Below, piece by piece: positions 1 through 8,975 of a stretch of DNA of 64,000 bases (positions are counted from its first letter, which is position 1; every line of letters begins with the position of its first letter). The translations under genes and the position numbers were made by a program. The notes below the pieces were generated by a model. That model was not told the origin of the DNA and made no database searches. It saw only the letters and a list, made by a program, of their open reading frames with translations. Source of the DNA: Bacilli bacterium. Lineage in GTDB: Bacteria > Bacillota_I > Bacilli_A > RFN20 > CAG-826. The stretch spans positions 62,001 through 126,000 of the forward strand of contig CAAGAN010000029.1 in NCBI GenBank assembly GCA_900767825.1. The letters run 5' to 3'.

Positions 1-1
1 C

Positions 2-1843
2 CCTTCTAGCGAAATAACTTCTTCCACCCCTTCAATTCATGAACATACATTTGAAGACAAATGGACATATGATGAAGAATATCATTACCATAAGTCTAAT
101 TGTGGCCATGATGTAGTTAGTGATAAAGAACCCCATTCTTTTGTTTCCACGGTTACTAATCCAACGTTTGAAGAAGAAGGATATACGACCCATGTATGCA
201 AATGTGGCTATTCTTATGTTGATAGCAAGACTAATAAACTAGAACATAATTATTCTTTAGCCTGGTCAAGTGATGGGCGTACCCACTGGCATGCCTGTAT
301 CGATATGGGATATGAGCATTTAAAGAAAGATGAGGCAAAACACATCTTTAACATCAATGAAGATAATCCTTTGGAGATGGAATGTGTTATATGCAAGAAA
401 AAAGGTGGGATACAAGAAGTTAACGAGTTGAGATATAGCCTATTTGATTTCGAAAGCGAAATAGACGGGGTTAAATATAGGCAAGCCTATACTGTTTTAA
501 ATTCTATAAATATCAACTGCAAAGAAATAATAATCCCTTCCTTCTATAATTCTCTACCTGTAGTTTCTATTGAAAACGAAGCTTTTTCAAATCGCAGCTC
601 CCTTGTTTCTCTATTCATTTCAAATAACATTAGTTTAATCGGAATTAAATTGATTTGCTTTTCTAAAGTTGTTTCTTCTATTGAAGTAGATTCTAGAAAC
701 AAGACTTTTGATTCAAGGAATAATTCTAATTCAGTTATAAAGACAATAGATAATTCACTAGTTTTAGGGTGTAAGGATAGCGTTATTCCGAGTAGTGTTA
801 CTTCAATTGGAGATTACGCTTTCTATGGTTGCACTGGCTTAGAAGAAATTTCTCTTCAAGATAATATAACTTCTATAGGTACTGGATCGTTCCAATATTG
901 TGAATCATTATCTTCCGTTTTGTTTGGTAAAAATTTTACTTCGATTGGAATGGTTGCTTTTTGTGAATGTGGTGTCTTAAGTCAAATAACATTGCCAGAT
1001 AACTTAGTTAGTTTAGGGGCTGGGGCTTTTAGCTTCTGTGCTTCGTTATCCACTATTGTTATTCCTGATAAAGTGACTTCTATCGGGGCTGAAACATTTA
1101 GGGGTTGTTCTTCTTTGTCTGCAGTTAAGATCGGCAAAAACGTTACTTCTATCGGTGAAAGAGCATTTGCAAATTGCAAATTGATTACATCTATCAGCCT
1201 TCCTGAAGGACTTACTAATATTTGGAATTATGCATTTAGCGAATGCAAGGCTCTTAAATCTATTAGTTTACCCAGCACTCTTGTTAGCATTGGAGACTAT
1301 GCTTTCCAATATTGCAAAGTATTAAAGGATATCAATTTACCTTCGGGATTAATATCAATTGGAAAGTTTGCTTTTAACCAATGTGATGCGTTTAATTTAC
1401 CTATCCCAACTAGCGTTACTTCTATTGATGAGAATGCCTTTTATTGTTGCTCGTCTTTGACTTCGATTGTTATTCCTAGTGGAGTTAAAACAATTGGAAA
1501 TTCAGCTTTCTCTAGTTGTTCTAATTTAACTACTGTCACCATCCAAGAAGGGGTAACTTCTATTGGATTTAGTTGCTTCTCACAATGCACCTCCCTTACT
1601 ACAATAGTAATTCCATCCACTGTTGCTCCTACTTCTATTGGCATGTGGGCATTTAATAACTGCAAAGCAATCAAATATTGTTATGTTAACTGGACTGATA
1701 CAAGCAAAACCATTAAGGACCTGCCATCATCTAGTATGTATTACTATTCAGAAACTGAACCAAGCGAAGTAGATTTAAAATCCCATAACTATTGGCATTA
1801 TGTTGATGAAACTCCTACCATTTGGAAATTAGCCACAAAGTAA
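2..1843 (+). CDS. BspA-type leucine-rich-repeat surface protein, 5' end outside window
   Basis: The frame is open from the first complete codon of the window, so the gene begins upstream and the first in-window ATG (305) is not its start. The visible N-terminal part carries two related modules rich in His, Trp and Cys (around bases 35-140 and 240-310, with HWHAC and CKCGY words) of the kind seen in bacterial surface repeats. From about base 790 to 1670 there are at least 13 LRR_5 repeats of roughly 23 residues, each with a TSIG turn and an AF..C core. Such BspA-like proteins usually bind host or matrix proteins. The stop at 1841-1843 follows directly on the repeats, and no LPXTG or GGCGG tail is visible, so anchoring must lie in the missing N-terminal part. 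Function is inferred from the family. Confidence 0.85.
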   Translation, partial: PSSEITSSTPSIHEHTFEDKWTYDEEYHYHKSNCGHDVVSDKEPHSFVSTVTNPTFEEEGYTTHVCKCGYSYVDSKTNKLEHNYSLAWSSDGRTHWHACIDMGYEHLKKDEAKHIFNINEDNPLEMECVICKKKGGIQEVNELRYSLFDFESEIDGVKYRQAYTVLNSININCKEIIIPSFYNSLPVVSIENEAFSNRSSLVSLFISNNISLIGIKLICFSKVVSSIEVDSRNKTFDSRNNSNSVIKTIDNSLVLGCKDSVIPSSVTSIGDYAFYGCTGLEEISLQDNITSIGTGSFQYCESLSSVLFGKNFTSIGMVAFCECGVLSQITLPDNLVSLGAGAFSFCASLSTIVIPDKVTSIGAETFRGCSSLSAVKIGKNVTSIGERAFANCKLITSISLPEGLTNIWNYAFSECKALKSISLPSTLVSIGDYAFQYCKVLKDINLPSGLISIGKFAFNQCDAFNLPIPTSVTSIDENAFYCCSSLTSIVIPSGVKTIGNSAFSSCSNLTTVTIQEGVTSIGFSCFSQCTSLTTIVIPSTVAPTSIGMWAFNNCKAIKYCYVNWTDTSKTIKDLPSSSMYYYSETEPSEVDLKSHNYWHYVDETPTIWKLATK

Positions 1844-1929
1844 GCATTAAAAATAAAGATAAAAACCGCTACATAGATAATAACAATTGTATATAACATA
1901 GTTAGGCGTCAAAATTCGGAGGTTGTTAT

Positions 1930-3201
1930 ATGGAACAAAAAGAAAGAGTGTTGACTGTAGCAATTATTGGAGCAGGTTCCCGTGGGGCTGATTCTTATGG
2001 GAAAGTAATGAATGAAGACCCTAGATATAAAATTGTTTCTGTTTGCGATAAAAGGCAAGTAAAACTAGATGCGGTCAAAGAACGTTTTGGAGTAGGTGAT
2101 GATAATCTTTTCCTGGATGAAAAGGATTTCTTTGCTAAAAAAAGAGCGGATATCTGCATCGTGGCTACCCAAGATAAGGATCATGTCCGCCACTGCATCT
2201 CCGCTTTAAAACTTGGATATGATGTTCTTCTAGAAAAACCTATCACAGATTCAAAAGAAGAATGTCAAAAACTTCTTGCAGTCCAAAAGCAATATGGTGG
2301 CAAGGTTGTAGTTTGCCATGTCCTTAGATATGCACAGGCTTTCTTAGCTGCCTCTAAGATAATTGATGAAGGCAAGATTGGTAAATTAATAGATATCCAG
2401 GCGATTGAACAAGTTGCTTTCTGGCATCAAGCTCATAGTTATGTACGTGGAAATCGGAGAAGAAGCGAAGACACCTCTCCAATGATTATGGCCAAATGCT
2501 GTCATGACATGGATTTGCTTCAATTCTATGCAAAATCTAAATTCAAGACAGTTTCTTCTATAGGAAGCCTTAGTTTCTTCAAGAAGGAAAACCAACCGAA
2601 AGGCGCAGCGGATCATTGCAAAGATTGCCCTTATTTACATAGCTGCCCATATAGTGCCGAAAAGATTTATGTTGATTGGTGGGTTAGGAATGGACGTCCA
2701 AAGACTATGTGGCCAATGAATGTAGTCTGCACTGATGAAACTCTTACTGAAGAAGGAATAAGAAAAGCATATGAAAACGGGCCTTATGGACGTTGCGTAT
2801 TTGCTTGTGATAATGATGTAGTTGATCACCAAGAAACTAATATCCTTTTTGAAAATGGGGTTACTGCTAATTTGTGTATGACTGCTTTTACTGGTGATGC
2901 AGGACGTATTTATAGATTCCATGGCAGCATGGGTGAATTGGATTTAAACGAAGAGAAACAATGCTTGGTTTTGAAAGTATATGATAAACCAACTGAAACA
3001 ATTCCATTTAAAGCACTTCCTGATGTTTCTGGAGGGCATGGTGGAGGAGATACCGGGTTAGTTAACGCCTTATATGATGTCGTGACTGGTAAAAAGGAAG
3101 CAAGTACTGCATTAGAAAGCTCATTAGAATCTCACTTGATGGCTATTGCTGCTGAAGAAAGTAGACTTCAAGATGGAAAGGTGATTAAAAGAGGAGAATA
3201 A
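1930..3201 (+). CDS. Gfo/Idh/MocA family NAD(P)-dependent oxidoreductase
   Basis: A 423-residue protein with an N-terminal Rossmann fold (GAGSRG near residue 16), the family EKP motif near residue 100 and the HDMD segment that supplies the catalytic His in this family. A Cys cluster (CKDCPY, then SCPY) near residues 226-240 is common in one Gfo/Idh branch and could bind metal. A clear ribosome binding site (CGGAGG) lies just upstream of the ATG. The family oxidises or reduces sugars, inositols and amino sugars in the cytosol; the substrate cannot be read from sequence. It stands alone, with a hairpin terminator immediately after the stop. The family call is sure and the substrate unknown. Confidence 0.93.
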   Translation: MEQKERVLTVAIIGAGSRGADSYGKVMNEDPRYKIVSVCDKRQVKLDAVKERFGVGDDNLFLDEKDFFAKKRADICIVATQDKDHVRHCISALKLGYDVLLEKPITDSKEECQKLLAVQKQYGGKVVVCHVLRYAQAFLAASKIIDEGKIGKLIDIQAIEQVAFWHQAHSYVRGNRRRSEDTSPMIMAKCCHDMDLLQFYAKSKFKTVSSIGSLSFFKKENQPKGAADHCKDCPYLHSCPYSAEKIYVDWWVRNGRPKTMWPMNVVCTDETLTEEGIRKAYENGPYGRCVFACDNDVVDHQETNILFENGVTANLCMTAFTGDAGRIYRFHGSMGELDLNEEKQCLVLKVYDKPTETIPFKALPDVSGGHGGGDTGLVNALYDVVTGKKEASTALESSLESHLMAIAAEESRLQDGKVIKRGE

Positions 3202-3206
3202 ACTAG

Positions 3207-3238
3207 AAAGAGCCGTGTCTAAATGACTGGCTCTTTTA
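3207..3238 (+). terminator. Hairpin terminator after the Gfo/Idh gene
   Basis: An 8-bp stem AAAGAGCC / GGCTCTTT with a 14-nt loop lies 5 bases after the stop, followed by a short T run. Its loop overlaps a longer-range pairing (3216-3223 with 3314-3321), so the two folds are mutually exclusive. Confidence 0.6.
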
Positions 3239-3490
3239 GTGTTCGAGCTTGCACGTAGTGGCAAGCGAGTGAAAATCCCCGATAATCGGGGAGTTCGGTA
3301 GAACTTATAGTTTTGGACACTTCTTAAAATGCCTCCTGCAATTGCCTTGCGGACCAACGCAAGCAATTGAGTGGAGGCACAACGCCGAAAGATCTCGACA
3401 GCATTAGTTTAGCGCATACTTGCTGGAACTGTAAGTACCACATAGTGTTGGCCCCAAGCGATAGAGGTAATCTATATTTGGCCAAAATAA
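3216..3490 (+). ncRNA. Candidate structured non-coding RNA or long 5' leader
   Basis: This 275-base stretch has no credible ORF but many perfect or near-perfect hairpins: an outer stem GTGTCTAA/TTGGACAC (3216-3223 with 3314-3321, one G-U) enclosing GCTTGC/GCAAGC (3247-3252 with 3261-3266), TCCCCGAT/ATCGGGGA (3276-3283 with 3285-3292) and AGTTC/GAACT (3292-3305); then a long interrupted stem GCCTCC..CAATTG..TTGCG with CGCAA..CAATTG..GGAGGC (3331-3377); then TTGGCC/GGCCAA (3448-3453 with 3480-3485) holding an inner ATAGA/TCTAT stem (3461-3475). The bases stay unusually G+C-rich for the region. A further stem CTTGG/CCAAG (3557-3561 with 3586-3590) lies in the tail toward the DUF2442 gene, and I see nothing else in 3491-3664. 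It could be a stand-alone RNA or a leader of that gene. I checked by eye for RNase P, tmRNA and T-box hallmarks and did not find them. Confidence 0.45.
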
Positions 3491-3664
3491 GAAGGTATAA
3501 CGTTAACTAAGTTGAGCAAACAATAAAAATTCTCATAGGCAATGATAAATTTAGTCCTTGGATACCATTTGCTGCAACGATTATGCCAAGTAACATAAAT
3601 ATAAGAAAGAACTATTGAAAACGCGGGAAACGGAGAAGTATATTAAATTGAAAGGACTTGATTA

Positions 3665-3934
3665 ATGCATTGCATCGCCACCAAAGTAAAATTTTTAAAA
3701 GGGGTTACTCTTGAGGTAACTTTTCAAGATGGGAAAGTTGTCAGGTATGATATGTCTTTAATGTTTCCTAAGTATCCTCAGTTAATAGAATTGCAGAAGA
3801 ATCGCAAACTTTTTGAAAGTGGCCATCTTGACCCCGGCGGATATAGCGTTATTTGGAATGACGAATTGGATTTTGATGCCACAAGCATTTACGAAGATGG
3901 TAAAGTCGCTAGAAAAGAAGAAACCAGCAAATAG
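3665..3934 (+). CDS. DUF2442 domain protein
   Basis: An 89-residue protein matching the DUF2442 pattern: an N-terminal beta strand, an F.DGK.V.YD motif (around residues 20-30), an LF..G segment and a V.W....D.DA...YEDG end. DUF2442 proteins often sit beside DUF4160 or toxin-like genes and may contact nucleic acid, but their role is unknown. AAAGGA precedes the ATG by about 8 bases. No partner gene is visible; the upstream neighbour is the structured non-coding stretch. An overlapping frame (3813-4007) is probably chance. Confidence 0.75.
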   Translation: MHCIATKVKFLKGVTLEVTFQDGKVVRYDMSLMFPKYPQLIELQKNRKLFESGHLDPGGYSVIWNDELDFDATSIYEDGKVARKEETSK

Positions 3935-3976
3935 GCGTTTTGCTCGCAAAGGCAAGAACATTTCTTTGACGCTTTT
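3935..3976 (+). terminator. Possible terminator after the DUF2442 gene
   Basis: GCGT (3935-3938) pairs with ACGC (3969-3972), stacked on CAAAG (3947-3951) with CTTTG (3964-3968), and TTTT follows. The 5' side carries an 8-nt bulge, so it is a weak call. Confidence 0.35.
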
Positions 3977-4130
3977 ATGGTTGAGTAACTCCTTGCTTCG
4001 TGGGTGATGTTTTATATTTATTCAGTTTGAATAAAGAAACAATTTCTTCTAATGACTTTTTAAATTAAATGAATATAATAATCTTCGTCGATAAAGTTCG
4101 ATGCATTTACCTAGATTTAACAGAACACGT

Positions 4131-4152
4131 GTGATTGGCTGTTAACAATCAC
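4131..4152. repeat. Perfect inverted repeat upstream of the M50-like gene
   Basis: GTGATTG (4131-4137) and CAATCAC (4146-4152) form a 7-bp perfect inverted repeat with an 8-base centre, 57 bases before the next start codon. It could be a regulator operator or an mRNA hairpin; no T run follows, so it is not a good terminator. The rest of 3977-4208 shows nothing I can name. Confidence 0.4.
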
Positions 4153-4208
4153 TAGGCAAAATTAATGATAACAAGCACTATTTGCCTACTTCTTAGGGAG
4201 GCTTTTTA

Positions 4209-5390
4209 ATGAAAAAGAACGATTTCGCCGCCTTTGTGGCTTATGTCCTAATGTTTGGGATTGCTATTTTGGTTGGTTTAGTTTGGATTAGACCTATTGT
4301 TTCTAATGTCGGCAACTCATTGCCAATCAATTCCATATTGTTAGTATTTATTGGAATTGTTGCAGGCATCTTGCTAAATTCCGTCTTAATGGAATTAGGC
4401 CACCTATTAGGGGCTAGAATAGGCAAGTATAGGGTTGTTTATTGGTCAATCTTAGGTTTAGGAGTTAAAACTACCAAAGAAGGCAAAAAGAAGTTTGGAT
4501 ATGTTAAATTTGATGGACTAACTGGAGAAACAAAAGTCGCCCCTAAGGATAAAGAAAAATCTAGATTAGGTGCTTATATTTCCTTTCCAATTCTATTCTA
4601 TCTAATTGAACTTATTGTTTTGGTTGTTTTATTTTCAGTCGGAGCTAATTTAGCTAGAAAAACACCTAGCTTTGGCTGGATTCAAATCCTTTCATTAGTA
4701 ATTTTGACTGTTGGGGGAATGATAATAATTTATGATTACCTTCCATTTAGACTAGATTCTATAACCGACGGCTATTTAATGATGCTTCTATCTAAACCAG
4801 TCAATAAAGTCGCTTATAACAATATGCTTCTAGCAGAAGAAGCCAGTTTATCAGGAAAAGAACTTCCTGATATCCCAGTTTATGATGAAGTAACTGATTT
4901 TACCTATGTCTTAAATAACGTAACCGTGTATTCCTTATTATCAAAAGGATCGATAAAAGAAGCTATAAAGATATTGGATAAGGCTATTAATTCAGAAAAG
5001 GGTTTATCTAAATCATTAATCAGGGAAGCAAAGACTTTTAAATTATCATTGTTATTTACCTATAATTTCCCTCAAGGAAAGGAACTTTATGATTCCTTTG
5101 AGGATGAAGATAGGAAATATATCTCATCTATTTCCACTCCTTCTGCCTTAAGGTGTTATTTATTGATATCCGGTTTAATCGAAGATAGCGAAACTGAGGC
5201 CAATTTTGCTATCGATAAGACTGATAAAGTCTATAAGAGTGTTGCTAGTAATGTTGCACCTATTGAAAAGAAATTATTAGAAGAAGATGTTACCTTAGTC
5301 AAACAAAAACACCCATCCTGGTCTTTATACGATTTGCCTTGGGATATAAAAAAGGAAAAAGAAGAAGATTCCAATAAAGAAAATAAATAA
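4209..5390 (+). CDS. M50/site-2-protease-like membrane protein with degenerate zinc motif
   Basis: A 393-residue membrane protein with predicted membrane segments near residues 9-27, 40-60, 122-145 and 157-178, then a soluble helical C-terminal half of about 200 residues. Residues 61-65 read MELGH in the position of the M50 HExxH zinc motif: Glu62 and His65 are present but the first His is Met. The second family motif appears as LPFRLDS..TDG (178-188), with Asp183 or Asp187 as possible ligand. The fold therefore looks like a site-2-protease family member that may be inactive or bind metal differently. An AGGGAGG ribosome binding site precedes the ATG. It may be co-transcribed with the sugar ATPase gene 94 bases downstream. 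Function is not known. Confidence 0.7.
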   Translation: MKKNDFAAFVAYVLMFGIAILVGLVWIRPIVSNVGNSLPINSILLVFIGIVAGILLNSVLMELGHLLGARIGKYRVVYWSILGLGVKTTKEGKKKFGYVKFDGLTGETKVAPKDKEKSRLGAYISFPILFYLIELIVLVVLFSVGANLARKTPSFGWIQILSLVILTVGGMIIIYDYLPFRLDSITDGYLMMLLSKPVNKVAYNNMLLAEEASLSGKELPDIPVYDEVTDFTYVLNNVTVYSLLSKGSIKEAIKILDKAINSEKGLSKSLIREAKTFKLSLLFTYNFPQGKELYDSFEDEDRKYISSISTPSALRCYLLISGLIEDSETEANFAIDKTDKVYKSVASNVAPIEKKLLEEDVTLVKQKHPSWSLYDLPWDIKKEKEEDSNKENK

Positions 5391-5484
5391 AAAAGACAAA
5401 CTAAAGCGGTATTTTTCCACTTCGATTCAACTTTTTACTTTCCTTTATCTTCTTTAATATTTACCTAAGGCGGTTTATATATTT

Positions 5485-6837
5485 ATGAATAAGAAGATAG
5501 AACCTACAATTCCGTTAGAAGAAAAAGATATCAAGAAAGAAGAACCTCTTCCTGATCCCGATTTAAAAGAGGATTATGTTGAACTAAAGCATGTAAACAA
5601 AGTCTATAACAAGAAAGTACACGCGGTTATTGATTTCAATCTAAAGATAAGAAAGAAGGAATTCGTTGTTTTCGTTGGTCCTTCTGGATGTGGCAAATCC
5701 ACTACTTTAAGAATGATTGCAGGACTAGAAGATATTTCTAGTGGCGAGCTTTATATAAATGGCGAGTATTGTAATGACCTATCTTCTAAAGATAGAGATA
5801 TAGCAATGGTATTCCAAAGCTATTCGCTTTATCCAAATATGACCGTATTTGATAATCTTGCTTTCTCCTTGAAAGTAAGACATTTACCAAAAGAAGAAAT
5901 AGAAACAAGGGTACATGAAGCCGCTAGAATTCTTGAAATAGAAGAATATTTGCAAAGAAAGCCAAAGGAATTATCTGGTGGGCAAAGGCAACGTGTCGCT
6001 TTAGGCAGAGCAATTGTAAGGAACGCTAGATTATTCCTTATGGATGAACCTCTTTCTAATCTAGATGCAAAATTAAGGGTTACGATGAGAAGCGAAATCA
6101 TTCGTCTTCATAAAGCCATCGGGGCCACGACTGTTTATGTTACCCATGACCAAATAGAAGCCATGACTATGGCAGACCGTATTGTTGTCATGAAGAAAGG
6201 TTATATCCAGCAAATCGGAACTCCTGTTGAAATATATAGGCATCCATCTAATCTATTCGTTGCAACCTTTATTGGCTCTCCTGCGATGAATGTTTTAGAA
6301 GCTAAATACGATAACGGGGTCGTTATCTTTAATGATGGAAAGAAGATTAAGCTAACCAAAGAACAAATTAAGCTTCATGATGATTTCTATAAAGCTGAGT
6401 TGGTTAGACAAAATGAAGCACTTCCTTTGGCTAAGGAACTATTAACTAGACAAAATGAATTAAAAGTCAGCCAAAAGAAATTGTTCAAGAAGAAAGAAGA
6501 ACCAATCGATATTGAAAACCATGAATATATCTTGGCCTTAAAAGAACATATTTCTAATCTAGAAGAAGTTAATAAAGGCAAGAGCCATCCAATATTATTT
6601 GGTATTCGTCCTGAAGATATCGTTCCTAATGAAGAAATGGATTCATTTGAATCTAAGATTAGTTTATGCGAACTTCTTGGCGATCAATCTTATGTCCATT
6701 TTGATTTCGGTGACAAAGATATATTGTCTAAGGTTTCTTCTGAATTAGATATAAAAGAAGGGGCTATTATGAAATTCGGCTTTAAAGAAAATAAGGTCCA
6801 TTTATTTGATAGCTGGACTGAAAAGACAATATTCTAA
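5485..6837 (+). CDS. msmK: MsmK/UgpC-type ABC transporter ATP-binding protein
   Basis: A 450-residue ATPase of the MalK/UgpC/MsmK family that powers CUT1 sugar importers. Walker A GPSGCGKST is at 65-73, signature LSGGQ at 163-167, Walker B LFLMDEP at 183-189 and the switch His at 221. The C-terminal regulatory OB/TOBE region follows, but is interrupted by a charged helical insertion (about residues 300-375) and the protein carries a roughly 28-residue acidic N-terminal extension, making it about 80 residues longer than typical MsmK. The CUT1 permease pair at 19.5-21.4 kb has no ATPase beside it, so this protein is the obvious shared energiser (known for MsmK in Gram-positives; inferred here). 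Its 3' end overlaps the convergent galM by 4 bases. Confidence 0.93.
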   Translation: MNKKIEPTIPLEEKDIKKEEPLPDPDLKEDYVELKHVNKVYNKKVHAVIDFNLKIRKKEFVVFVGPSGCGKSTTLRMIAGLEDISSGELYINGEYCNDLSSKDRDIAMVFQSYSLYPNMTVFDNLAFSLKVRHLPKEEIETRVHEAARILEIEEYLQRKPKELSGGQRQRVALGRAIVRNARLFLMDEPLSNLDAKLRVTMRSEIIRLHKAIGATTVYVTHDQIEAMTMADRIVVMKKGYIQQIGTPVEIYRHPSNLFVATFIGSPAMNVLEAKYDNGVVIFNDGKKIKLTKEQIKLHDDFYKAELVRQNEALPLAKELLTRQNELKVSQKKLFKKKEEPIDIENHEYILALKEHISNLEEVNKGKSHPILFGIRPEDIVPNEEMDSFESKISLCELLGDQSYVHFDFGDKDILSKVSSELDIKEGAIMKFGFKENKVHLFDSWTEKTIF

Positions 6838-7742
6838 TTATTAAAGAAAGATAACTTTATCCAATTAGATTTAGCCTTATTTGATTTAATGAGCAATTCA
6901 TCTTTATTCTCTGGATCTATTTCAGGTTCAAAGACAAAGCAAGAGAATTGCTTTTCTTTTTGACCATTTAGACCTATGACCCCAACAGGTGCTGAATCTA
7001 GATATATTAACGCACTAGGAAAAGACGAATCAATTTCTAGGGCACACCCATTATCCTCTATTCTTACAGGATAATTAACTCCTTTAAGATAATGACCCCG
7101 TGTAGTTAAATTCTCTTTTTCTATATAGGTTTCTTTTAATAATTTTGGATTTTTAAAATCAAAAGCCTTGCTTACCTTGCTAAATCCTTTAATGCTTAAA
7201 TCATCATTTAAAATAGATACTTCTTCTGCATCAATTCTGGCCTTTAAATTCCTGACGTCTTCTTCTAAGAAATTAAAATATGAATGCAAAGATAAAGAGG
7301 CATATGTATCTTCCTTTGCTTTTATTTTGTATTGAATTAATATCTCTCCGTTTTCATTTACTTTATAGGTGATTATGTAGCTACAATGGTTCCCGTAGAA
7401 AGTATTTTCTTTGTCTAGACTTAATCTAAATTGTATTTCAAAATCATCTTCAATTATTGAATACGTATATTCAAATTCCATGAAAGAAATCGAATTATCT
7501 CCCCCGTGACAGATAACCTCATTATTTAATTTATATCTCCCTGCGATTGGTCCAAGCGTCTTCCCGTAAAATCCTTTTGAATTAAGGAATAGGGATTTAT
7601 CTAATGGAGAGAAAAACCATTCATGACTTTTATATGAATATGAATAAATTGATGCCCCGTTAGAGCAAAAACAAATCCTAAAATTATTCCCTTCATACGT
7701 GATGAAATCGGAATTAATTATCTTTTCAATATTTATAGACAT
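6834..7742 (-). CDS. galM: Aldose 1-epimerase (galactose mutarotase family)
   Basis: A 302-residue cytosolic protein of the GalM beta-sandwich family. Family landmarks are AGRYKL followed by HGGDNS near residues 67-82, the LHSYFN segment carrying the catalytic His, and a C-terminal CFVFEPEIDPEN segment near residue 270 carrying the catalytic Glu. It interconverts alpha and beta anomers of aldohexoses, preparing imported sugars for kinases. It follows the GH5-like gene in the same direction (17-base gap), so the two are probably one transcript. Many GalM-like proteins act on sugars other than galactose, so substrate is uncertain. Confidence 0.88.
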   Translation of the reverse strand: MSINIEKIINSDFITYEGNNFRICFCSNGASIYSYSYKSHEWFFSPLDKSLFLNSKGFYGKTLGPIAGRYKLNNEVICHGGDNSISFMEFEYTYSIIEDDFEIQFRLSLDKENTFYGNHCSYIITYKVNENGEILIQYKIKAKEDTYASLSLHSYFNFLEEDVRNLKARIDAEEVSILNDDLSIKGFSKVSKAFDFKNPKLLKETYIEKENLTTRGHYLKGVNYPVRIEDNGCALEIDSSFPSALIYLDSAPVGVIGLNGQKEKQFSCFVFEPEIDPENKDELLIKSNKAKSNWIKLSFFNN

Positions 7743-7759
7743 GTCTTTAAATGGGATTG

Positions 7760-8857
7760 CTATTTATTTTTTTCTTCCCATTCCTTATCAGCTTCAGTAG
7801 TTACTTCTTTAATAACATCATATTCTTTAGGATCGTAGGGTCTGAGGTTTGGTCTGACTAAATCATGTTGCCACTTGGTAAAATCCCAATCTTTTCCCTT
7901 GCCTTTATCATAAGCGTTCCAAAGCCATTCCCAAGGTTCCCTAGTTTGTTGCTTGCCTGTTACGAATCCCCAGTTAAAGCAACCGATATTTTCTTTCTTG
8001 AAATATGGGAATAAATCAAAGACATCGTTATGCCAAATCCTATGTAGCCATTCCGTATTAAACATAGGCCTATCATAAGTATCCATTAAGTATTGGCTGA
8101 CTTTCATGCAGTCAGGAGATTTTAAATAACAATGATAAGAAATGACGTCAGACATTTCTAACGCCTTTATTTCAATTTCTTTATATGGTTTTAAAGTTGC
8201 TTCGTCATAACTCCAACAGCAGGCGGTCAAAGGTTGACTTGGATCGATTTCCCTAGCAACTTCAAAAGCCTTTTCTAGATATGGGAATGACATCATGCCC
8301 CTTCTAGAATTGCCTGGTTCGTTATACATATCCCATAAAAGAACTCTTTCATCATCTTTGTGTTTGGTAATGATTTCTTTAATCATCTCATAAAATTTTT
8401 CTTCATATGGCTTTTCATCAATTAAGTTATATCCAGGAGCATCCATAACTACATGGGGTGACTTTTTTCTTCCTCCGTGATAGCCAAAATCAAAAGATTG
8501 GGGTCCATATACTGGCCAAGAATAATTTTGTTTTTGAACAACGCAGTCATTGCCAAAACAAATCATTACATAGATGGAATTCTTATGGGCAATTTCTAAA
8601 ATCTCTTCGATATGGGACATATATGAATCGTGTTGATCGATATATATTTCTAGCTGCATCAGAATTCTAATCGCATTAAATCCCCAAGAATGTGCCAAAG
8701 CAAGTTCTCTTTCGATGGTTTCCTTTTGGTTTTCCCATTCCCACTCCTGATAGAATTCGATTCTATGGTTTGCAGTTGAAGGAACATAATTAAATCCTCT
8801 TATCCAAGGATATTTGCTATACCACTGCTTTGCTTTTTCTTTGCTCCATTTTCCCAT
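7760..8857 (-). CDS. GH5-like (clan GH-A) cytosolic glycoside hydrolase
   Basis: A TIM-barrel hydrolase of about 365 residues with no signal peptide. The start PWIRGFNYVPST is typical of a group often labelled 1,4-beta-xylanase or cellulase-family hydrolase. The acid/base Glu sits in WDMYNEPGN and the nucleophile Glu in FNTEWLHR (Glu182 and Glu271 counted from the first ATG), with YHCYL between them as expected for clan GH-A. Two ATGs lie 6 bases apart (8863 and 8857); the AGAGGAA site is only 2 bases from the first but about 8 from the second, so 8857 is preferred. With no export signal it should act on imported oligosaccharides. Exact specificity is not readable. Confidence 0.85.
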   Translation of the reverse strand: MGKWSKEKAKQWYSKYPWIRGFNYVPSTANHRIEFYQEWEWENQKETIERELALAHSWGFNAIRILMQLEIYIDQHDSYMSHIEEILEIAHKNSIYVMICFGNDCVVQKQNYSWPVYGPQSFDFGYHGGRKKSPHVVMDAPGYNLIDEKPYEEKFYEMIKEIITKHKDDERVLLWDMYNEPGNSRRGMMSFPYLEKAFEVAREIDPSQPLTACCWSYDEATLKPYKEIEIKALEMSDVISYHCYLKSPDCMKVSQYLMDTYDRPMFNTEWLHRIWHNDVFDLFPYFKKENIGCFNWGFVTGKQQTREPWEWLWNAYDKGKGKDWDFTKWQHDLVRPNLRPYDPKEYDVIKEVTTEADKEWEEKNK

Positions 8858-8975
8858 TTTCATTTCCTCTTGGTAAGATTTTCCTTATTTTGGCTTATTT
8901 TATAAAGACTAAATAGAATGAATATTTACTAAAATTATTTGGCTAAACTTTATTTTTTCCTTCTAAAAGTTTATA

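Noticed and set aside
780..1640. Regularly spaced similar DNA words that look like a repeat array or CRISPR
   Set aside because: They are in frame with leucine-rich repeats of about 23 residues, vary in sequence and have no spacers.
305..1843. LRR protein starting at ATG 305
   Set aside because: The frame is open back to base 2 and codes for the same Trp/His/Cys-rich modules, so 305 is an internal Met.
3200..3664. RNase P RNA, tmRNA or T-box leader
   Set aside because: None of the conserved words of those RNAs could be found by eye; left as an unassigned structured RNA candidate.
3813..4007. 64-residue frame overlapping the DUF2442 gene
   Set aside because: It lies mostly inside the DUF2442 gene in another frame, has no ribosome site and no recognisable motif.
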